A stretch of 64,000 bases of DNA, taken from Deltaproteobacteria bacterium (GTDB lineage: Bacteria; Myxococcota_A; Polyangia; Polyangiales; Houyiibacteriaceae). Every line of letters starts with the position of its first letter. Within the stretch, counting starts at the first letter, position 1. The notes below the pieces were generated by a model, which saw only the letters and a program-made list of their open reading frames with translations, did no database searches and was not told the origin of the DNA. Both the position numbers and the translations under genes were made by a program. Positions 1 through 9,038 of this stretch are shown piece after piece. The stretch is taken from the NCBI GenBank assembly GCA_017644045.1, contig JAEPMI010000002.1, positions 385,026 to 449,025 of the forward strand. Reading direction: 5' to 3'.

Positions 1-3000
1 GGTGTCGCCGTGCTCGGCGATGTAGGCGTCCCAGCTCTCCGCGTCGGGGAGGCCGGAGCGGCCGACCAGCACGAGCGTCGGCGACTTCACGCTGTTGGCG
101 ATCTCTTCGGCGGCCACCAGACCGAGGCCACCGAGGCCGCCGGTGATCAGGTAGACGCCCTCGTCGCGAAGGAGCGGGCGATGGTCGCCCGTGGTCGGCT
201 CGAGCCTGCGGCGACGGTAGGTGCGCTCGTAGCGCTTGCCGCCACGGAGCGCAGCCACGGACGAGCCGGGCTCGGCGAGGGCCTCTTCGAGCACCGACTC
301 GGCGAGCGCGTCGAGGCCCGCGGTCACGGTCTTCTTGCCGGCGAAAGGGTCGACGAGCGCCATCGCGAGCTTGCCGCCGAAGAGACGCTTCTGCACCTCG
401 GGCAGCCGCACGTCGAGGGTGCGGACGTGGACACCGGGGAGCTCGCGCGGGGTGACGAGCGCCGGACCGAACACGAGCGCCTTCTCCGGGTGGGCGAGCC
501 CTTCGCCCGCGACCTGCTGCGCGTCGCTGGTCACCACGGTGATCTGCAGCGGACGCGGAAGGTTCTCGTCGGCGATCGCCTGTGCCAGGAAGAGCAGCGA
601 ATAGAAGCCGCGCTCCTGGTTGCGGTGGAAGAAGCTCGAACCGGGGCGGTGGCTCTCGTCGGCGGTGGTCAGCCAGAGGTGCAGCACCCGCGACGGGACG
701 GTGCCCGACTTCACGAGGTCCTGGATCATGAGGTCGTAGCCCTCGCGACCACGCTCGGGCGAGATCACGTAGGAGCCGTCACTCATCTTCGCGAAGGTGT
801 CGCCGGGGCGGACCAGCGTGGTGGTGTGGCCGGCGGCCTTCAGCTGCTGGACCATCCGGTCACCGAGGCCGGCGTCGTCGAGGAAGACGAGCCAGCTCTG
901 CGCCGGGAGCTCGGCGAGGGTGTCCATCGTCGGCGCCGCGGCCGGGCGCCACGCCGGCGCCCAGAACCAGTCGGTCACGTCGGCTTCCTTCTCGAGGCCG
1001 ACCGTCTCTTCGCGGCGCTCGCCGGGATCGATGAAGTAGTGCTGCCGCTGGAAGGCATAGGTGGGCAGCTCGACGCGGTGGCGCTTCTCGCCCTCCCAGA
1101 GCTTGGCGAGGTCGACGTCGGCGCCGAGGGCCCAGAGCCGTCCGACCACCTCGAGCAGGTAGTCGTCGTCGAGCACCGCCTCGTCGCGGTGACGGAAGCT
1201 CGAGAGCACGGTCTGCACGTCGACCTTCGGGTGCTGCTTGGCGAAGGAGCTGAGCGCCTTGCCGGGGCCGACCTCGATGATGATGCGGTCGTCCTCTTCG
1301 GCGAGGGTGCCGATGGCGTCGGCGAAGCGGACCGGCTGGCGGATGTGCTGGGTCCAGTACTCGGGGTCCGTCGCCTCGGCGGCGGTGATCCAGGTGCCGG
1401 TCATGCTCGACGCGAACGGGCGGTCCGGCGCCTTGAGCCGCATCTTCGAGACGTACTCGCGGAAGGGCGGGAGGATCGGATCGAAGAGCCGCGAGTGTGG
1501 CGCGCGATCGATGTCGACGCGGCGCGCTTCGATCTCGTCGGAGGCGAGCTTCTTCTCGAACGCGGCGATGGCTTCCGGGGTACCGGAGACGCCGATGAGC
1601 GACGGCGAGTTGATCGCCGCGAGATCGAGGTCGGTGCCGGCGAGGCGCTTGCGGGTTTCCTCTTCGCTGAGCGGGACTGCGAGCATCGCGCCCTCGGCGG
1701 TGCTGTCCATGAGCTGACCGCGGAGGAGCACCAGGCCGAGCGCCTCCTCGAAGTCGAAGACGCCGGTGAGGCAGGCGGCGACGTACTCGCCCATCGAGTG
1801 CCCACCGAAGGCGTCGGCGCGAATGCCCTCGAGGCCGCAGGGGCCGCTCTCGAGCACGCGGGCCATCGCGTAGGAGCACATGAAGATCGCCGGCAACTGG
1901 CGCGGCAGCGGCTCGAGCGCGGCGGCGGCCTCATCGCTCGGCTCGGCGAAGAGGAGCGCCTTCAGGTCGAAGTCGAGGTCCTTCTTGGCGAGGTAGGCGA
2001 ACCCACGGTCGAGGATCTCGCGGAAGAGCGGCTCGGACTCGTAGAGGTCGAGGCCCATGCCGACGTACTGCGCGCCGCCACCGGGGAAGACGAAGGCCAC
2101 GCTCGGGTCCTCGAGCGCGGTGTGAGTGTGGACGCGGAAGCGGTCCTTTGTGCCGAGGAGCTCGGCGGCGTCCTCGTGGCCGCCGCTCACCACCACGCGA
2201 CGACGCTCGAAGGCCTTGCGACCGTGGTGGAGCGTGTAGGCGACGTCCGCGAGCTTCTGCTCGGGGTGCGCGCTCAGGTGCGCGGCGAGGCGCTCGGTGT
2301 TGCCGTCGAGCGCCCCCTTGGTGCGGCCGCTGAGCGTGAGGAGCTGCACCTCGCGGTGGCTCTTGCCGGACTCGGGGCGGAGCGGCGGCTCCTCGAGAAT
2401 GATGTGCGCGTTGGTGCCGCCGACACCGAGGCTCTGCACGCCGGCGCGGCGCGGCGTGTCGGTGCGCGGCCAGGGGGTGAGCTCGGTGTTGACCAGGAAG
2501 GGGCTCGACTCGAAGTCGATGGTCGGGTTCGGCTTCTCGAAGCCGAGCGAGGGCGGGATCTCTTCCTTCTCGAGGATGAGCGCGGTCTTGATCAGGCTCG
2601 CGACGCCAGCGGCCGTGTCGAGGTGGCCGATGTTCGTCTTCAGCGAGCCGATGCGGCAGAACTGCTTCTCGTCGGTCGAGAGGCGGAAGGCGTCGGTGAG
2701 CGCGCTGATCTCGATCGGGTCGCCGAGGTAGGTGCCAGTGCCGTGGCATTCGACGTAGCCGATGGAGTCGGCGTCGACGTCGGCGAGCGCGTGCGCCTCG
2801 ACGACGCACGCGGCCTGACCGGAGACGCTGGGCGCGAGGTAGCCGGCCTTGCTGGCGCCGTCGTTGTTGATCGCGGTGCTCTTGATGACCGCGTGAATGC
2901 GGTCGCCGTCGCGGACGGCGTCCTCGAGGCGGCGGAGCGCGACCACGCCCGCGCCCGAGCCGAAGACGGTGCCCTGCGCGCGATGATCGAACGCGTGGCA

Positions 3001-3714
3001 GTGGCCGTCGGGCGAGAGGACCTCGCCCTCCTTGTACATGTAGCCGCGGCGGTGCGGGATCTCGATGGTGACGCCGCCGGCGAGCGCGAGGTCGCACTCC
3101 TGGTTGAGCAGCGACTGCGCGGCGTAGTGCACCGCGACCAGCGACGTGGAGCACGCGGTCTGCACGTTGACGCTCGGCCCCTTGAGGTCGAGCACGTGGC
3201 TCACGCGGGTGACGAGGAAGTCCTTGTCGTTGCCCGTGTGGCGCAGGAGGAACATGCCGACCGAGTCGACCAGATCGGGGTTCGAGCAGAGGTTGAAGTA
3301 GAAGTAGCTGCCCATGCCGCAGCCACCGAACGCGCCGATCGGTCCGTCGAAGGTGTCCGGCACGTGGCCCGCGTCTTCGAGCGCTTCCCACGCGCACTCG
3401 AGGAAGTGGCGGTGCTGCGGATCGAGGATGGCCGACTCCTTCGGGCTGAAGCCGAAGAACTCTCCGTCGAAGAGCTCCATCTCGGGCAGCGGCGCCGAGG
3501 CCTTCACGTAGCGTGGATGACGAATGGCGGAGGGCGACTCCCCCTCGGCGAGGAGCTCGTCGTCGGTCCAGAAGCGGATCGACTCCACGCCCTGGGTCAG
3601 GTTCGACCACAGCTCGCGCGTGTTCCGCGCGCCAGGGAGATGCGAAGCCATGCCCACGATGGCGATGGCGGTGGGGTCGATGTCGGTCTCGAAATCGGGT
3701 GCGTCGTCGCTCAC
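1..3714 (-). CDS. Type I polyketide synthase, KS-AT-KR (C-terminus beyond window)
   Basis: Modular polyketide synthase, read leftward and still open at base 1, so at least 1238 residues. The ketosynthase (about 15-440) has the catalytic Cys188 in VQTACSTSL, His324 in HGTGTYLGDP and His364 in KTNIGH, so it should be active. The acyltransferase (about 560-860) has the nucleophile Ser640 in GGHSMGEY. A linker beginning near WFWAPAWR leads into a ketoreductase whose NADP-binding TGGLGGLG lies at 1191-1198 when the sequence ends. No dehydratase is seen between AT and KR, and no ACP is seen yet. Start is GTG, with AGGAG about 7 bases upstream. It presumably condenses one extender unit and reduces the beta-keto group; the product cannot be told. 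Divergent from the PhzF-like gene across 200 bases. Confidence 0.95.
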   Translation of the reverse strand, partial: MSDDAPDFETDIDPTAIAIVGMASHLPGARNTRELWSNLTQGVESIRFWTDDELLAEGESPSAIRHPRYVKASAPLPEMELFDGEFFGFSPKESAILDPQHRHFLECAWEALEDAGHVPDTFDGPIGAFGGCGMGSYFYFNLCSNPDLVDSVGMFLLRHTGNDKDFLVTRVSHVLDLKGPSVNVQTACSTSLVAVHYAAQSLLNQECDLALAGGVTIEIPHRRGYMYKEGEVLSPDGHCHAFDHRAQGTVFGSGAGVVALRRLEDAVRDGDRIHAVIKSTAINNDGASKAGYLAPSVSGQAACVVEAHALADVDADSIGYVECHGTGTYLGDPIEISALTDAFRLSTDEKQFCRIGSLKTNIGHLDTAAGVASLIKTALILEKEEIPPSLGFEKPNPTIDFESSPFLVNTELTPWPRTDTPRRAGVQSLGVGGTNAHIILEEPPLRPESGKSHREVQLLTLSGRTKGALDGNTERLAAHLSAHPEQKLADVAYTLHHGRKAFERRRVVVSGGHEDAAELLGTKDRFRVHTHTALEDPSVAFVFPGGGAQYVGMGLDLYESEPLFREILDRGFAYLAKKDLDFDLKALLFAEPSDEAAAALEPLPRQLPAIFMCSYAMARVLESGPCGLEGIRADAFGGHSMGEYVAACLTGVFDFEEALGLVLLRGQLMDSTAEGAMLAVPLSEEETRKRLAGTDLDLAAINSPSLIGVSGTPEAIAAFEKKLASDEIEARRVDIDRAPHSRLFDPILPPFREYVSKMRLKAPDRPFASSMTGTWITAAEATDPEYWTQHIRQPVRFADAIGTLAEEDDRIIIEVGPGKALSSFAKQHPKVDVQTVLSSFRHRDEAVLDDDYLLEVVGRLWALGADVDLAKLWEGEKRHRVELPTYAFQRQHYFIDPGERREETVGLEKEADVTDWFWAPAWRPAAAPTMDTLAELPAQSWLVFLDDAGLGDRMVQQLKAAGHTTTLVRPGDTFAKMSDGSYVISPERGREGYDLMIQDLVKSGTVPSRVLHLWLTTADESHRPGSSFFHRNQERGFYSLLFLAQAIADENLPRPLQITVVTSDAQQVAGEGLAHPEKALVFGPALVTPRELPGVHVRTLDVRLPEVQKRLFGGKLAMALVDPFAGKKTVTAGLDALAESVLEEALAEPGSSVAALRGGKRYERTYRRRRLEPTTGDHRPLLRDEGVYLITGGLGGLGLVAAEEIANSVKSPTLVLVGRSGLPDAESWDAYIAEHGDT

Positions 3715-3914
3715 GAAAACTCCTGCCCGCGCTGCTTTCCACCGCGTGCCGTACGGCTGGAATCCGGGTCGGGTGCGTATAGCACCTACACTCTTGCTGC
3801 CCACCCGGAACACCCTCCCATTTCATGGGTAGAACGACTCCCCCGAGACTCGCAGGGGATTCGGCTCGTAGAGGTCGGACGTTGCCTGCCGCGCGGACGG
3901 AGCGAGACTGGAGC

Positions 3915-4706
3915 ATGACTCGTCTCCTGCAGGTCGATGCCTTCGCCGATGGCCCCTTCACCGGGAACCCGGCGGCGGTCGCGATCCTGGAGAAGCCGCG
4001 CGACGAGAGCTGGATGCAGCGAGTCGCTCAGGAGATGAACCTCTCGGAGACCGCCTTCGTGCTGCCCGCCGGGAGCGACTGGGCGATTCGTTGGTTCACG
4101 CCGACCACCGAGGTGGCGCTCTGCGGGCACGCGACGCTCGCGAGCTTCCATGCGCTCCGCGAAGAGGGGAAGGTCGGCGATTCCGTCACCTTCTCGAGCG
4201 CGAGCGGTCCGCTCGTCGCGCGCGCCGTCGGCGACCGGGTGGAGCTCGACTTCCCCGCCACGCCCCCCGAGCGCTGCGACGAGCCGGAGGGGTTGCTCGA
4301 CGCGCTCGGCCTGGCGGATGCCAAGCACATCGCTCGCTCGCGCCACGACGTGTTGGTGGAGGTGGGCGAGCAGAAGGAGCTGACCGATCTCTACCCGGAC
4401 TTCCGCGCGCTCTCGGGCGTCGACGCGCGGGGTGTGATCGTCACCGCAATGGCAGACGAGGGAGGCGAGGGGCTCGACTTCGTCAGCCGCTTCTTCGCGC
4501 CACGGGCCGGGGTCGACGAGGACCCGGTGACGGGCAGCGCACACTGCGCGCTGGCGCCCTACTGGAGCGCCAAGCTCGGTGCGCGACCGCTTCGGGCGAA
4601 GCAGCTCTCACGGCGCAGCGGCCGGCTCGAGGTGGAGCTACGGGGTGACCGAGTCGCGCTGCGCGGTCAGGCGGTGACCGTCCTCGCTGGCGAGCTCCGG
4701 GTCTGA
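3915..4706 (+). CDS. PhzF family phenazine biosynthesis-like isomerase
   Basis: 263 residues, the usual size for the PhzF/diaminopimelate-epimerase fold. The N-terminus VDAFADGPFTGNPAAV is the family signature, Glu45 in NLSETAF matches the PhzF catalytic acid, and DEDPVTGSAHCALAPYW (near 205-220) is the matching second-lobe motif. PhzF enzymes isomerise or epimerise small carboxylic substrates. No other phenazine gene is present, so the substrate is unknown and phenazine production should not be inferred. The ATG at 3915 is chosen because family homology begins there, although the frame stays open upstream. Ends 10 bases before the convergent LuxR-type gene. Confidence 0.9.
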   Translation: MTRLLQVDAFADGPFTGNPAAVAILEKPRDESWMQRVAQEMNLSETAFVLPAGSDWAIRWFTPTTEVALCGHATLASFHALREEGKVGDSVTFSSASGPLVARAVGDRVELDFPATPPERCDEPEGLLDALGLADAKHIARSRHDVLVEVGEQKELTDLYPDFRALSGVDARGVIVTAMADEGGEGLDFVSRFFAPRAGVDEDPVTGSAHCALAPYWSAKLGARPLRAKQLSRRSGRLEVELRGDRVALRGQAVTVLAGELRV

Positions 4707-4720
4707 GCCTTCACGCTCAG
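4703..4720. terminator. Short hairpin between convergent genes
   Basis: CTGAGC, a six-base loop, then GCTCAG, overlapping the stop codons of the convergent PhzF-like and LuxR-type genes. There is no T tract on either side, so a termination role is doubtful. Convergent stop codons easily create such small palindromes. Confidence 0.2.
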
Positions 4721-4923
4721 TCGCGTTCGTAGTCGAGGATCTCCGTCAGCTCCTCGCGGCTCGAGATGTCGAGGCGCGCGAAGATGTTTCGCAGGTGGGT
4801 GTGCACCGTGTGCGGGCTCAGCCCGAGCTCTTTGGCGATCTCGCGATCACTGAGCGATCGGGCCGCGAGCCTCGCGACCTCGGTCTGACGCTTCGTGAGC
4901 CGATCGTCGGTACGACGACTCAT
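4717..4923 (-). CDS. Small LuxR-type helix-turn-helix protein
   Basis: 68 residues, essentially only a GerE/LuxR C-terminal DNA-binding domain: LTKRQTEVARLAARSLSDRE, IAKELGLSPHTVHTHLRNIF and ARLDISSREEL are in consensus order. There is no receiver, autoinducer or PAS domain, so it is either a free-standing DNA-binding domain like GerE or is controlled by a partner. The ATG at 4923 is preferred; a TTG at 4977 would add 18 poorly conserved residues. It lies upstream of, and in the same direction as, no other gene: the next gene to the right (the kinase) reads toward it and ends 130 bases away. Confidence 0.85.
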   Translation of the reverse strand: MSRRTDDRLTKRQTEVARLAARSLSDREIAKELGLSPHTVHTHLRNIFARLDISSREELTEILDYERD

Positions 4924-5053
4924 CGGCCAGCTCGTGTGCGTGCGTGCATCCAACCCATGCGGGGGGCTGTATAGCAACCAGTCCCCAAACGGTCACCCCC
5001 AAGTGGGATCAGCCAAATGAATGATACGAGAAAATCCGGTGGGACCGAAGCTC

Positions 5054-6034
5054 TCAGCCCGTCTCGGAGCGCAGCGAATCGCGGGCCAGGGTCACTTCCC
5101 TCACGCTCGCCTGGAAGTCGTCGAGGTCGGCATCGACGAGGCCCGCGAGCGCCTTGGCTGCGGTGCGGGCGCTCTCGAAGCGCTCGGCCGGGTCGCGAGC
5201 GCAGAGCTGGTGGACGATCGACACGAGCTCGGGCGGCAGGTCGCCGCGGAGCGTGTCCAACCTCGGGATGCCCCCCTTGCCGGCTTGCACCATCAGCTCG
5301 ACGGCGTTCTTGCCGTCGAAGGCGCGGCGCATGGCGAGCGCTTCCCAGAGCGTCACGCCGAGGGCGTAGAGATCGGTCTGGGCGTTCGGTCGCTGCCCGG
5401 CGGTGAGCTCCGGTGCGACGTAGCCGAGCTTGCCCTTCACGACGCCGGGGCTCGTCATCGTCGCTCGGTCACCCGCTCGAGCGAGACCGAAGTCCACCAG
5501 CTTGGCGATGCCCTGAGTCGAGAGGAGGATGTTCGTCGGCGTGACGTCCCGGTGGAAGACCGGTCCCTCGGGCCGCTCGTGGGCCGCCGCGAGGGCGCGA
5601 AGCGTGTGGAGCCCGACCCGCGCGATGCGCGGCCACTTCGTGGAGTCCCCGACCCGCGCGTGGAGGCCCCGATATGTCCCGAGGTCGACGCCGTCGATCC
5701 ACTCCATGACGATGCAGGCGCGCCGCTCCTCGTCGTAGACGAGGTCGATGATCTCGACGATGTGTGGGTTCGAGAGCGCCGTGACCACACGCGCCTCCTC
5801 GACGAAGAGGCGAGCGAAGTCCGGGTCGTCCCCGAGCGCCGGCAGCATGCGCTTGATGGCGACGCGGCGGGTGAAGCCGGCGGCGCCGAGGAGCAAGCCC
5901 TGGAACACGTAGGCCATGCCGCCGCGTGCCCACTCCTCGCCCAGCCGATAGCGACCACCCAGCAGCGCCTCTCTGACGGGCGGGGGCACGAGACCGGCCT
6001 CCGGAACGAAGGCGTCGCGGACGTCGTCGCTCAT
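5054..6034 (-). CDS. Serine/threonine protein kinase (soluble)
   Basis: 326 residues with a complete Hanks-type kinase domain at about 29-300: Lys61 in RVAIKRM, Asp163 and Asn168 in HRDVTPTNIL, DFG at 181-183, and an activation segment ending in APEL. The glycine loop (GEEWARGGMAYVF) is degenerate at its first glycine. There is no transmembrane segment or sensor domain, so it is probably cytosolic. Its ATG overlaps the Rieske oxygenase stop as ATGA, so the two are translationally coupled with the oxygenase first. The substrate is unknown; a link to the oxygenase or the downstream LuxR-type protein is inference. Confidence 0.93.
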   Translation of the reverse strand: MSDDVRDAFVPEAGLVPPPVREALLGGRYRLGEEWARGGMAYVFQGLLLGAAGFTRRVAIKRMLPALGDDPDFARLFVEEARVVTALSNPHIVEIIDLVYDEERRACIVMEWIDGVDLGTYRGLHARVGDSTKWPRIARVGLHTLRALAAAHERPEGPVFHRDVTPTNILLSTQGIAKLVDFGLARAGDRATMTSPGVVKGKLGYVAPELTAGQRPNAQTDLYALGVTLWEALAMRRAFDGKNAVELMVQAGKGGIPRLDTLRGDLPPELVSIVHQLCARDPAERFESARTAAKALAGLVDADLDDFQASVREVTLARDSLRSETG

Positions 6035-7134
6035 ACCAGCATCTGTAGCCGCTTCGTCTCCGGTCGTTCACGGGGCGGACGGCGTGCACCCCGCTCGGCC
6101 TGGCGGAGGAGCCGGAGGATTTCCGGGCCGAGCACGTCGATCTCGGTGGACACGTACTGCTCGCCACCGAAGCGCTGGACGTTGCGGGTCTGCTTCTTCA
6201 ACGCGGCCGCGTCCTGGCCGAGCACCTTGAGCGCGAGCGGCTTGAGCGCGTTGACGATGGTCTTGGTCGGCATGAAGCGCGCGGAGAGGTAGGGGAAACG
6301 GAACTCGGCCGCGCCGAAGAGGCGGGTCTCGTAATCGCTGATGGGCGTGAGCGCCGTGGTGGCGATGATGTGGCCCTCGCCGAGCTGGTACTCGACCTGC
6401 GCGATGCACGGGAGGATGAAGCGGTCGACGTGACGAACCTCGAAGTCGCCACCGCCGGGCGCGAGGACCTTGCCGAGCAGACCCTCGGGGCGCTGCTCGC
6501 CGAAGTACTCGGCTTCGACCATGTCGTGATGGCGCCGCATCTCGACGTCGATCTGCTGGCGCTCTCCGTCCTCGCGAAAGAGGCCGCTGTGGAGGAACGC
6601 GGTGTGGGGGACGTCGAGGGCGTTCTCCGCCGTGGCGTGGAGCGAGCCGGCCATGTCGAGCGCCTGGTAGACGGTGGTGTAGCGGTCGTCGTCGCGGAGC
6701 GGGAGGCGGTAAGGGTCGCGCTCGGGCGTCACGTCGGGCGTGGCGTAGACCCAGACCCAGCCGTCGTGTTCGCGCGTGGCGAACGCGGGGACGTTTCGGC
6801 CGGTGCCCTTGTCGACCTCACCGCAGAGCCCGGGGATGGCCTTGCAGCGGCCGTCGCCGTCGAACTGCCAGCCGTGGTAGCCGCACTCGATGTTGGGGCC
6901 GCGGACCTTGCCCATGGAGAGCGGCACGTTGCGGTGTGGGCAGCGATCGAGGACTGCGGCCGGGGTTCCATCGGCTCGGCGGAAGACGGCGATGGGCGTG
7001 CCGAGGAAGGTGACGGCCAGTGGCTTGGAACCGAGCGCCGTGCTCTCGCAGGCGACGTACCAGTCGTCGAGCACCTTCGCGGCGGAGCTGACGCCCTTGG
7101 TGGGCGGAGGGACGAGGCGGGGCTCGAGGGGCAT
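6031..7134 (-). CDS. Rieske 2Fe-2S aromatic-ring oxygenase alpha-like subunit
   Basis: 367 residues. The N-terminal Rieske domain binds 2Fe-2S through Cys65-x-His67 (CPHRNVPLSMG) and Cys84-xx-His87 (CGYHGWQFD). The C-terminal catalytic half has Asn171, Asp174, His177 and His182 in NALDVPHTAFLH, matching the mononuclear iron site. The layout resembles the vanillate demethylase, choline monooxygenase and pheophorbide oxygenase branch, which demethylates or hydroxylates small substrates with electrons from a separate reductase. No reductase or ferredoxin gene is nearby. First gene of a two-gene unit with the overlapping kinase. Substrate unknown. Confidence 0.92.
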   Translation of the reverse strand: MPLEPRLVPPPTKGVSSAAKVLDDWYVACESTALGSKPLAVTFLGTPIAVFRRADGTPAAVLDRCPHRNVPLSMGKVRGPNIECGYHGWQFDGDGRCKAIPGLCGEVDKGTGRNVPAFATREHDGWVWVYATPDVTPERDPYRLPLRDDDRYTTVYQALDMAGSLHATAENALDVPHTAFLHSGLFREDGERQQIDVEMRRHHDMVEAEYFGEQRPEGLLGKVLAPGGGDFEVRHVDRFILPCIAQVEYQLGEGHIIATTALTPISDYETRLFGAAEFRFPYLSARFMPTKTIVNALKPLALKVLGQDAAALKKQTRNVQRFGGEQYVSTEIDVLGPEILRLLRQAERGARRPPRERPETKRLQMLV

Positions 7135-7183
7135 CGTGGGCGAAGTATAGGCCCGGGTGCTTCGCCTGGCAGCCGCCGTGTGA

Positions 7184-7879
7184 TCAGCGCGAGAAGCGTC
7201 GGAGGTTCAGCGGGCCGCCGCGCTTCTCGGCCGCGCGGTACGCGTCGCGGGCGCGGAGGGTGTCGATGTAGGCGCTGAGGGCGGGGTAGGCGGTGCGGGT
7301 GAGTCCGGCGCGCACCGTCGCGCCTTCGAGCGGGAACCCGAGCTGGATGTCGGCGGCCGTGAACTCGTCGCCGCAGAGGAAGGGGCGCTTCGAGAGCTCG
7401 CCTTCCAGGAACGTGAGGTGACGGTGGATCTCGGGGTCGGTGTAGTTCTTGTCGAGCACCTTGCCCACCCCGCCGGTGATGGGGCGAGCGATGGCCGGGA
7501 TGTTCCTGCCGCCCAGCAGACCGGTGAGGAGCTTCACCAAGAGCGGCGGCATCAGCGAGCCCTCGGCGTAGTGCATGAAGTAGCGGAAGCGCCGGTGCTC
7601 GGGCGTGTCCTTCCAAGGATGGAGCCGATGATCCGCATCGAACGCATCGAGCAACGCTTCGAGGATCGCCGCCGACTCCGCGAGCACGATCCCGTCGAGC
7701 TCGACCAGCGGCGCCTTCCCGAGCGGATGGATCCGCCGAAGGCTCTCGTCCGCGCGGTGCGTCTTCGGATCGCGCCGATGGAGCTCGATCGAATAAGGCA
7801 CCCCCAGCTCCTCGAGCAGCCACAGCACTCGATGCGACCGCGAGTTCTCCAAATGATGCACGACAACAGCAGAGCCCAT
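7184..7879 (-). CDS. Glutathione S-transferase family protein
   Basis: 231 residues. The thioredoxin-like N-domain begins HHLENSRSHRVLWLLEELG, with the glutathione-site ES pair in LAESAAI near residue 70; an all-helical C-domain follows (FLCGDEFTAADIQLGFPLE). The frame opens further upstream to 7927, but those residues are encoded by a repeat of the adjacent transposase unit. The ATG at 7879, just after a G-rich GGGGGGT, is therefore the more credible start. Soluble conjugating or isomerising enzyme, substrate unknown. The 5' end lies 14 bases from the outer repeat, so its promoter probably lies within or across the inserted unit. Confidence 0.9.
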   Translation of the reverse strand: MGSAVVVHHLENSRSHRVLWLLEELGVPYSIELHRRDPKTHRADESLRRIHPLGKAPLVELDGIVLAESAAILEALLDAFDADHRLHPWKDTPEHRRFRYFMHYAEGSLMPPLLVKLLTGLLGGRNIPAIARPITGGVGKVLDKNYTDPEIHRHLTFLEGELSKRPFLCGDEFTAADIQLGFPLEGATVRAGLTRTAYPALSAYIDTLRARDAYRAAEKRGGPLNLRRFSR

Positions 7880-7893
7880 ACCCCCCAATAACA

Positions 7894-7919
7894 CGGGGAC
7901 GATCGTCTTCTTGTTCGTC
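7894..7919 (+). repeat. Outer left inverted repeat of Y1 unit
   Basis: 26 bases, 25 identical to the reverse complement of 9039-9064. Contains the core CGGGGACGATCGTCTTC. Lies 14 bases upstream of the GST start codon. Confidence 0.85.
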
Positions 7920-7976
7920 TTGTTCACTCCAAGAAACGCGAACGCACCGAGTTTCGTGAGGAATTCTGCAAGCGGG

Positions 7977-8003
7977 TCGGGGACGATCGTCTTCTTTGTA
8001 TTC
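7977..8003 (+). repeat. Inner left inverted repeat of Y1 unit
   Basis: 27 bases, exactly the reverse complement of 8955-8981. Same core as the outer repeat but a different continuation (TTTGTATTC), followed by a T-rich stretch up to the transposase start at 8051. Confidence 0.88.
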
Positions 8004-8050
8004 TTTTTCTTCTGACGAAACTGGCGCTCTCAGGGTCCGAACAGGTCCCC

Positions 8051-8947
8051 ATGCCCCGCAAGAAGCGTCTCTGGGTCCCTGGTGTCGGAGCCCACACCAT
8101 CTCTCGGTTCGTCGACCGCCGGTTCTTCCTTCGAGGCGACCAGGACCGGCTGACCTTCTTGGCCGCTATCGGCAGGGCCGACCCGCGCTGGGACTGGCAG
8201 TGGCTCTCGTACGCTCTGATGTCGTCTCACCTGCACTACGGGCACATCGCCGGACTCGACGACCCCGATCGCTTCTACAGCTCGGCGCACACCAGCTTCG
8301 CCGTTCGCTTCCACCGCGGCCAGGAGGGGCGCACCCTCGGGCCGGTGTTCGCCGAGAGGCCGACCATTCACCCGATTCGCAAGCAGGAACGATTGCGCAT
8401 CATGGTCGCGTACCACCATCGGAATCCACCGGAGTCAGGTGTCGTGGCGCGTCCGCGTGACTCGCGATGGTCGAGTCACCGGGTGTACCTGCGGCTCGAT
8501 CCAGAGCCCGCCTGGCTCGATGTCGAGCGTGCGTTGGCCCTCCTTGGCTTCTCCGACACGGCGGCTGGTCGCGAGCGGTTCGACGACTTCGTGATGTCCA
8601 TCGACTTCGAAGCCGCCGAGCGGCTCTGTGGCCCAACTCCAGAGCGGATCGAGTGCGTCGTCCGCACGGGCCCCAAGGTGGTGGACTGGCAGCGCCTGGA
8701 AGAGCTGGCGCGCATGACCATGGCTCTTCCCGCTGGAGTCCCGATCCAGAGCCGACGCCGGGTGGTGGTACGCACGCGCTGGCTCATCGCCCGCGTCGCG
8801 ACGAGGCACCTCGGCCAGAGCTACGCGGCGGTGGCGAAGGCGCTGGGAGTCACTCGCGGCGCAGTGTGGAACCTCTTGCAACGAACTCCGCCATCGAACG
8901 AGCTCGAGCGGGCGGAGGCCACGCTTCGGGAGTGCTTGGGTCTTTGA
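8051..8947 (+). CDS. Y1/HUH transposase (REP-associated tyrosine transposase-like)
   Basis: 298 residues. The HUH pair is His60-Leu61-His62 (MSSHLHYGH), and Tyr121 in MVAYHHRNP is the likely nicking tyrosine. These are the metal-binding and DNA-attachment residues of Y1 transposases. A C-terminal extension ends in a helix-turn-helix-like stretch (SYAAVAKALGVTRGAVWNLL, about 258-285) absent from minimal IS200 TnpA but common in RAYT-type proteins. The ATG at 8051 precedes a basic N-terminus. Flanked closely by nested inverted repeats, its likely substrates. Catalytic residues are intact, so the protein could be active. Confidence 0.88.
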   Translation: MPRKKRLWVPGVGAHTISRFVDRRFFLRGDQDRLTFLAAIGRADPRWDWQWLSYALMSSHLHYGHIAGLDDPDRFYSSAHTSFAVRFHRGQEGRTLGPVFAERPTIHPIRKQERLRIMVAYHHRNPPESGVVARPRDSRWSSHRVYLRLDPEPAWLDVERALALLGFSDTAAGRERFDDFVMSIDFEAAERLCGPTPERIECVVRTGPKVVDWQRLEELARMTMALPAGVPIQSRRRVVVRTRWLIARVATRHLGQSYAAVAKALGVTRGAVWNLLQRTPPSNELERAEATLRECLGL

Positions 8948-8954
8948 GCGAAAC

Positions 8955-8981
8955 GAATACAAAGAAGACGATCGTCCCCGA
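8955..8981 (-). repeat. Inner right inverted repeat of Y1 unit
   Basis: 27 bases, a perfect inverted copy of 7977-8003, beginning 7 bases after the transposase stop codon. Confidence 0.88.
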
Positions 8982-9038
8982 GACTCCTCTCTCAAACGTC
9001 TGAAATCGCACGACATTTCGCGCAGGAGAAGGAAACTC

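Noticed and set aside
10-3918. Open frame of 1302 residues on the plus strand
   Set aside because: Antisense of the PKS; low-complexity Arg/Glu/Val composition from GC bias, no domain. The reverse strand carries full KS and AT catalytic motifs.
3915-4706. Phenazine biosynthesis from the PhzF-like gene
   Set aside because: No phzABCDEG-type genes are present; PhzF-fold proteins are common in other roles.
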